Source: Lolliginicoccus suaedae (GTDB lineage: Bacteria > Actinomycetota > Actinomycetes > Mycobacteriales > Mycobacteriaceae). Taken from it: a stretch of 64,000 nt of DNA. Shown here in pieces: positions 59,926-64,000 of the stretch; within the stretch, counting starts at the first letter, position 1, and each line of letters opens with the position of its first letter. A model generated the notes under the pieces. The model ran no database searches. It was not told the origin of the DNA and saw nothing but the letters and a program-made list of their open reading frames with translations. The position numbers and the translations under genes are program-made. The stretch lies in assembly GCF_008312885.1 (NCBI RefSeq), contig NZ_VSSO01000003.1, positions 1 through 64,000 of the forward strand. The letters are read 5' to 3'.

Positions 59926-61548
59926 GTGACCGACAACCGCACGCTCGACCGGCTAGCCGAGCTGGCCGCCGGAGATCCTGCGCGCAGGGCGATCGCCGCG
60001 CAAGAGATCGCCCGCGCCGGGTGCTTGCGCGACCACGTGACGCCGGGCGATCTGGCCGTCGCCCTCGACCCTACGAACCGCCAAGTGGGGTGGCTGCGCA
60101 AGCTCGAACTCGGCCTCGTCTGGGTCGCGGAGACCGACGGCGCTCGACTGCTCGTCTCGGCACCAAGCCAGGGGGGTAAGAGCCAGCGCGTGATCTGGTT
60201 TGCGGTGTGGTGCCTCGTTCTCGACCCCGATCGACGGATCGTGATTTTCACCCACAGCGAGGAGCTGGCTCGCGCGCACTCCGAGCGCATCCGGGCGATC
60301 ATCTCGCAGTACGGAACCGGCGCCAAGGACGCGCAAACCGGATCACTCTTGCCGGACCGCCTCGGTATCGGACTCGGCGACAAGACCGCCGCCGGTCGTT
60401 GGACTCTGGCCGGACGTCGAGGTGGCGTGACCGCCCTCGCCGTCAAGTCCGCCCTCCCCGGCATCTCGGCGGATCTACTGATCCTCGACGACCTCCACAG
60501 CGGAGCCGAGTCGGCGGAGTCCCGCACCGGGCAGCGCAAGCTCCGCACCGTGTGGGAGACCGCGATCAGGCAACGTCTCTCCCCCGGCGGTCGTGTGGTG
60601 AGTATCGGCACTCGCTTCGGCGTCGGTGACATTCAGACGTACCTCCTCGGCCAGAAGGCGTGGCAGCGGCTCAACTTCCCGGCGATCGCCGAGCCGGGCC
60701 TCCTCGACTCGCTCAAACGCGAGCCGGGTACGCCATTGGACAGCGCCCGAGGTGTCCGCGACTGGGAGGCGATCAAGTCCACGACACCGAGCTAGACGTG
60801 GCAGACGATGCACCAAGGCGACCCGGTCCCGGCGGAAGGTGGCCTGTTCAAGCGCGCGTGGTTCGACGATCACCAGATCTCGACCACACCTCTTCGGCTG
60901 CGCACGATCGTCGCTGTGGACCCGGCCGACTCCGGCCACGGCGATGAGTCGGGGATCGTCGTCCTCGGGCTCGATCCCGACGGCGTCGTGTACCTCCTCG
61001 CCGACCACAGCGGGCAGATGACGAGCGACCAATCGGCACGCCGAGCCGTCGAGGCTGCCCGCACCCACAAGGCCACCGCGATCGTCGTCGAGGGTTACGC
61101 GACCGGCACGACCTATCAGCGCATCCTGTCTGACGCCTCAATCGCCCTTCGCTGGCCGGTGCGCGTGAAGATGTGGCGCGGCAGAGGTGACGCCTTGCAA
61201 CGGGCCGCCGGTCTGCGCAACGCCGCCGAGATCGGCCGGTTCCGCATCGTCGGCGAGCTGACCACGTTCGAGGCGGCCGCGACGACGTGGCTCTCCGGCA
61301 AACACCAACCGGACCGAGTGGCCGCCGCTGTGGTGGGCTTCGATCATCTGGCCGGACGCCGTGGCGGCCTCGGCTCGATCGCCATACCGTCGTCCGCACC
61401 GATCACCGGACGCCCGTCCCCAATGTCGCCGAACCGCTGGCAAGCGAGCACGGTCGGACCCGACCGAGCCGCAATCGAGGCGGCCAGTGACCCAAGACAG
61501 GCCGCCGGTTACCTCTCTGCGGGAGGCTTCGGCACTTCGGTTCGCTAG
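59926..61548 (+). pseudogene. phage large terminase subunit, interrupted by an in-frame amber codon
   Basis: 540 codons in one frame with a single TAG at 60793-60795. Before it is the packaging ATPase: Walker A-like SAPSQGGKSQR, HSEELARAHSERIR, Walker B LLILDDLHSG and coupling region GTRFGVGDIQTYL. After it, in frame: WQTMHQGDPVPAEGGLFK, then an RNase-H-like nuclease domain with VAVDPADSGHGDESG and VVEGYATGTTYQ. This is the usual order of a headful-type terminase, so the TAG replaces a sense codon in the linker between the domains. GTG start. No small terminase, portal or capsid gene adjoins it. Confidence 0.85.
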
Positions 61549-61564
61549 CCGCGAAGGGCGTCCT

Positions 61565-62491
61565 CTACAGGTCTGAGGCTTCTAGCATCGGAGGCTCCCA
61601 GGTCTCTCCGGTGTACCTGAGTGGATCTGAGGCGACGGCAGCGGCGATTGCGTCGGCGAACCCGAGGCGGTCGGCCACGCACTCACTGAACGATGCTTCG
61701 TTAACGACGTCGAAGTCGAACACGCCTTTGATTGACTCGGTTTCAAGCTGTCGTCGAGCTGTCGTCCACTTCGGCCGCAACACGACAGGCTCCCTTGATG
61801 TCGTGTCCACGACAATGATCTCAGCGCTCGTAACTACAACGGGGAAGATGAGATCGAAGTACACGAACCTCTTTCGCTTACCCACGGACGAGAAGTTCGC
61901 TAATCCCTTGTAGTCGCGTTGTGCTGCGCGGATGGCTTTCGCCAACGGATGCACGAGCGAAGTGAAGATGCCGTTGTTGGTCGCGGACCAGTTGGCACTC
62001 TCGCGTTCAAGCCGAGTTAACTGAGTCGCCCGGAAGTAGTCCTCACCGCATTGCCTTGCGATGTCGGCGAATCCAAGCACCTCCCAGGCCGGTTTCAGCC
62101 TGGAGGACTTGCTGTCAGGAATCTTGAACCGCAATTCCTCGACGGGAATCTTGTGCTGAGTCGGTTGCCGCTTAAATTGCCAAGCGGGGAGTGTCCGACC
62201 GACAGCGACGTAGGGCATGGTCGATTGCTTGCACTCGACGAGGAACTTGGTGGCGACAATCACCTGTGCGTCTTCGTCTCGGAGCACTTGGCGGTACCCG
62301 TAGACATCGAGCTCGCGTGACTTGTTCGGGTCATCGACGTCCTGAAAGGCCCAACCGAGACGGGGATGGCAATCCGCATCGGCGAGGACATGCGCAACTG
62401 TCTGTTCCAGAAGCCAGCCCGCGTTCGTGAGCGCAGTCAGCAGGTCTGGGTCAGAGGGCGAGTTCCCGTCGTGATCGGAGTCTGTCGGCAC
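61565..62491 (-). CDS. PD-(D/E)XK restriction-endonuclease-like protein
   Basis: 308 aa. Residues 20-95 are nuclease-like: LTNAGWLLEQTVAHVL (helix), GWAFQDVDDPNKSRELDVYGY (D62) and TKFLVECKQS (E86-C-K88), a complete D...ExK site. The remainder (KPAWEVLGFADIARQCGED ... FVYFDLIFPVVVTSAEIIVVD) has no recognised domain. GTG start; possibly leaderless. Convergent with the terminase and next to attR, a common site for phage-borne defence genes. No methyltransferase accompanies it, so it may recognise modified or non-self DNA, or act by another trigger. Confidence 0.7.
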   Translation of the reverse strand: MPTDSDHDGNSPSDPDLLTALTNAGWLLEQTVAHVLADADCHPRLGWAFQDVDDPNKSRELDVYGYRQVLRDEDAQVIVATKFLVECKQSTMPYVAVGRTLPAWQFKRQPTQHKIPVEELRFKIPDSKSSRLKPAWEVLGFADIARQCGEDYFRATQLTRLERESANWSATNNGIFTSLVHPLAKAIRAAQRDYKGLANFSSVGKRKRFVYFDLIFPVVVTSAEIIVVDTTSREPVVLRPKWTTARRQLETESIKGVFDFDVVNEASFSECVADRLGFADAIAAAVASDPLRYTGETWEPPMLEASDL

Positions 62492-62539
62492 GGTTCGATC
62501 TTGTCAGGCTCACACCCTTCGACGGGTATCGCCTCGCGG

Positions 62540-62589
62540 CGTGGCCACACAGTGGCCCAAACCGGCCACATCGTGGCCACATTTGCGCC
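62540..62589 (+). other. integrase arm-type sites, right end
   Basis: CGTGGCCACACAGTGGCC, CCGGCCACAT and CGTGGCCACATTTGCGCC, a cluster of TGGCCA boxes about 100 bases inside attR. The last (62572-62589) matches the left site at 54791-54808 with one difference. Confidence 0.55.
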
Positions 62590-62687
62590 TATGAACCAGG
62601 GATAGAGCCTATGAAAACCGAATTACATCGATACACCTTTTCACAGGTAAAAGGCAGTTTCCGAGCCGCTGACCTGGGGTGCCGCTA

Positions 62688-62714
62688 GAGTTCGAGTCTC
62701 ACCGAGGGCACTTC
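62688..62714 (+). other. attR (27-bp direct repeat)
   Basis: Exact copy of 54685-54711, i.e. the 3' part of tRNA-Leu plus four bases, without the rest of a tRNA. Marks the right end of the element. Confidence 0.9.
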
Positions 62715-62810
62715 CTGCCGGGCCCGCCCTGGACCCATTCCGCGCGGCCCGGTCCCACTGCGGCCCGGTCTTTGTACGGCCCGGTCCCCAACGGGCAAGC
62801 CCCTCGTGAC

Positions 62811-63569
62811 CTAGCCCCGCCCCGGTCCCCGCTCCTGGTCCGAGAGCAGCTCCGCGAGCTCCGCGATCCGATCCTCCAGCTTGCCGATGTGCTCGTCGAG
62901 GGCGTTCACCTGCGCGCGCGTCGCTGCTTCCTGTGTCTCATCGTTCTCGGCGACCCTATTGACGATCACCGACGCGATGGTGCCCGTGATGACACCGATG
63001 ATGCTGATGCCGCCGAACATCAGCAGCACCGCAATGATCCGACCCACTGTCGTGACGAGCACGATGTCGCCGTAGCCCACGGTCGTGACCGTGACGATGG
63101 ACCACCACACAGCATCGCCGAAGTTCGTGATCTGCGTGCCCGCGGCGTTGCGCTCGGCGTCGAGCACCGCGAGCGATGCCATGTAGATCAGCAGCGTCGC
63201 CGAGGCCGCCGCATAGATGCCCACCCGGCCATGCAGCGTGCGGCCCACCGAGGCATGGAGCTTCTGCACGACGATAACCACACGCAGCAGCCGCAACGGC
63301 CGCAGCATCGGCAGCGCCACGATCGCGAGCTCCAGCGGGTGGGTCAGGAACCATCGCAGCTTCCGCTCCGCCGCGACGAAGCGCACGAGGTAGTCGATAG
63401 CGAAGACCACCCATACGCCCACCATGATCAGTTCGGTGGCCGCGCGCACTCCCGGCTCCGGCCGCAGCACCGAGACGCTGTAGGCGACGATGTAGACGAT
63501 CGCGGCGCCCACCATCGGCCACTCGGTCGGAGGCAGCACGGATCGTGGATCGGGAATGCGGCGGATCAT
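62811..63569 (-). CDS. voltage-gated-type potassium channel
   Basis: 252 aa. Six-span channel subunit: the selectivity filter TTVGYGD follows a pore helix (FGDAVWWSIVTV), an S4-like arginine series (RPLRLLRVVIVVQKL) precedes it, and a C-terminal coiled coil (NALDEHIGKLEDRIAELAELL) may tetramerise it. ATG 63569; the in-frame start at 63659 overlaps no homologous sequence. First chromosomal gene after attR. Confidence 0.88.
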   Translation of the reverse strand: MIRRIPDPRSVLPPTEWPMVGAAIVYIVAYSVSVLRPEPGVRAATELIMVGVWVVFAIDYLVRFVAAERKLRWFLTHPLELAIVALPMLRPLRLLRVVIVVQKLHASVGRTLHGRVGIYAAASATLLIYMASLAVLDAERNAAGTQITNFGDAVWWSIVTVTTVGYGDIVLVTTVGRIIAVLLMFGGISIIGVITGTIASVIVNRVAENDETQEAATRAQVNALDEHIGKLEDRIAELAELLSDQERGPGRG

Positions 63570-63674
63570 CCAGGAATGGTGCCACGGCGAGGGTTCGATG
63601 GCGAAAAAGTCCTGGCGCTTTGACCGTTCCAGCGCGCTGGGACCATTGCCTGGCTGCAACCATTGGCGGGCGCG

Positions 63675-63715
63675 AGTGGAAACTTTTCCCGCTCAGGGGA
63701 GGAAAAGTTTCCACT
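63675..63715. terminator. palindromic repeat family B, probable pyk terminator
   Basis: Perfect 15-bp arms AGTGGAAACTTTTCC / GGAAAAGTTTCCACT around an eleven-base loop CGCTCAGGGGA, downstream of pyk. Arms and loop resemble the palindrome at 21466-21510. Confidence 0.7.
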
Positions 63716-63798
63716 AATGCGCGCGGTTGGCCCCGCCGAGGGCCCGCCCGGGCCAAGCGGTGCCCGGCCTGCCCCTGCCCGACGCCCACTACCGCGCG

Positions 63799-64000
63799 CT
63801 AGTGGTCGTCCTCGCCGATGCGATGCACCTGGATGAGGTTCGTCGAGCCGACGGTGCCGGGAGGAGCCCCGGCGACGATCACCACACGGTCGCCGCGCTC
63901 GTAGCCACCGACCGAGAGCAATGCCTCATCCACCTGGCGGATCATCTCATCGGTGCTCTCCACGTAGGGCACCGTGAACGTCTCGGTGCCCCACGTCAGT
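63799..64000 (-). CDS. pyk: pyruvate kinase, C-terminal part
   Basis: Last 66 residues of pyruvate kinase, running off the window edge. The frame reads LTWGTETFTVPYVESTDEMI ... RGDRVVIVAGAPPGTVGSTN, ending QVHRIGEDDH before TAG at 63799-63801. The VAGAPPGTVGSTN block is the effector-domain signature of bacterial pyruvate kinases. Matches Rv1617 in order. Confidence 0.93.
   Translation of the reverse strand, partial: LTWGTETFTVPYVESTDEMIRQVDEALLSVGGYERGDRVVIVAGAPPGTVGSTNLIQVHRIGEDDH

Larger units (their letters stand above)
54685..62714. mobile_element. 8-kb tRNA-Leu-integrated element with integrase, cargo and terminase
   Basis: Bounded by a 27-base direct repeat: the intact tRNA 3' end at 54685-54711 (attL) and a copy at 62688-62714 (attR) that has no tRNA body. 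Inside, from left: arm-type repeats, tyrosine integrase and HTH gene (minus), a leader region, a two-gene cargo operon (plus), a large terminase (plus), a nuclease (minus) and arm-type repeats. Chromosomal synteny with mycobacteria resumes after attR. No capsid, portal or replication genes, so it resembles a phage satellite or a prophage remnant. Sampled parts of the cargo genes are visibly lower in G+C than the flanks. Confidence 0.88.
62492..62810. other. attR region and repeat-bearing gap before the channel gene
   Basis: About 320 bases without a gene. It contains the right arm-type sites, attR and, after attR, three imperfect copies of CGGCCCGGTC between 62745 and 62790. Confidence 0.6.

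Noticed and set aside
54685-62714. Full reassignment of TAG as a sense codon in the element
   Set aside because: TAG also serves as the plausible natural stop of the nuclease (61565-61567) and of the terminase (61546-61548), and no suppressor tRNA is in the window. Readthrough of the two internal TAGs remains possible.

Overview
The window is chromosomal DNA of a high-G+C actinobacterium of the Mycobacteriales (Corynebacteriales). Gene content and order match, in reverse, the stretch of Mycobacterium tuberculosis from pyk (Rv1617) to tyrS (Rv1689): pyk, pdtaR, tRNA-Leu(CAA), polA, rpsA, coaE-GrpB fusion, DUF402, uvrB, universal stress protein, metallo-beta-lactamase fold protein, uvrA, infC-rpmI-rplT, tsnR, pheS-pheT, argCJBDFRGH, the lipase/acyl-CoA-synthetase fusion, Trm112-like, mpg and tyrS. 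TANNNT -10 boxes sitting 6-8 bases before start codons also fit this group. The genus cannot be fixed from the sequence alone.

Layout. 1-5.5 kb: tyrS, mpg, a Trm112-like protein and the two-domain lipid enzyme. 5.5-14.1 kb: the complete arginine pathway as one minus-strand operon with overlapping or tightly spaced genes and its repressor argR inside. 14.1-20.8 kb: an unknown gene, pheT, pheS, an rRNA-methyltransferase-type gene and the infC-rpmI-rplT operon with an ATC-started infC behind a structured leader. 21-33.5 kb: DNA repair and RNA polymerase care (uvrA, uvrB, a HelD-type helicase), universal stress protein, DUF402 and coaE. 33.7-44.8 kb: rpsA, a PadR/HAAS pair, a methyltransferase, a GT-C-like membrane protein, hydrolase, thioredoxin, a beta-decarboxylating dehydrogenase, a 2H phosphoesterase, a GlxA-type regulator and a DAO-type flavoenzyme. 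44.8-54.4 kb: polA, a branched-chain amino acid ABC transporter (livHMGF with a convergent livK) and the ANTAR regulator pdtaR.

54.6-62.7 kb: an 8-kb integrative element in the 3' end of tRNA-Leu(CAA), bounded by a 27-bp direct repeat. It holds a tyrosine integrase and a small HTH protein, a cargo operon of a PD-(D/E)XK-like protein plus a DGQHR/DndB-like protein preceded by a chain of overlapping mini-ORFs, a large terminase without any other virion gene, and a lone PD-(D/E)XK nuclease next to attR. Both the integrase and the terminase carry exactly one in-frame TAG with the frame otherwise open. This element is the accessory, novelty-bearing part of the window. Two families of dispersed intergenic palindromes (arms with AAACGCGATAGAA; arms with GGAARCTT) occur at operon ends. 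The window closes with a potassium channel and the 3' end of pyk.
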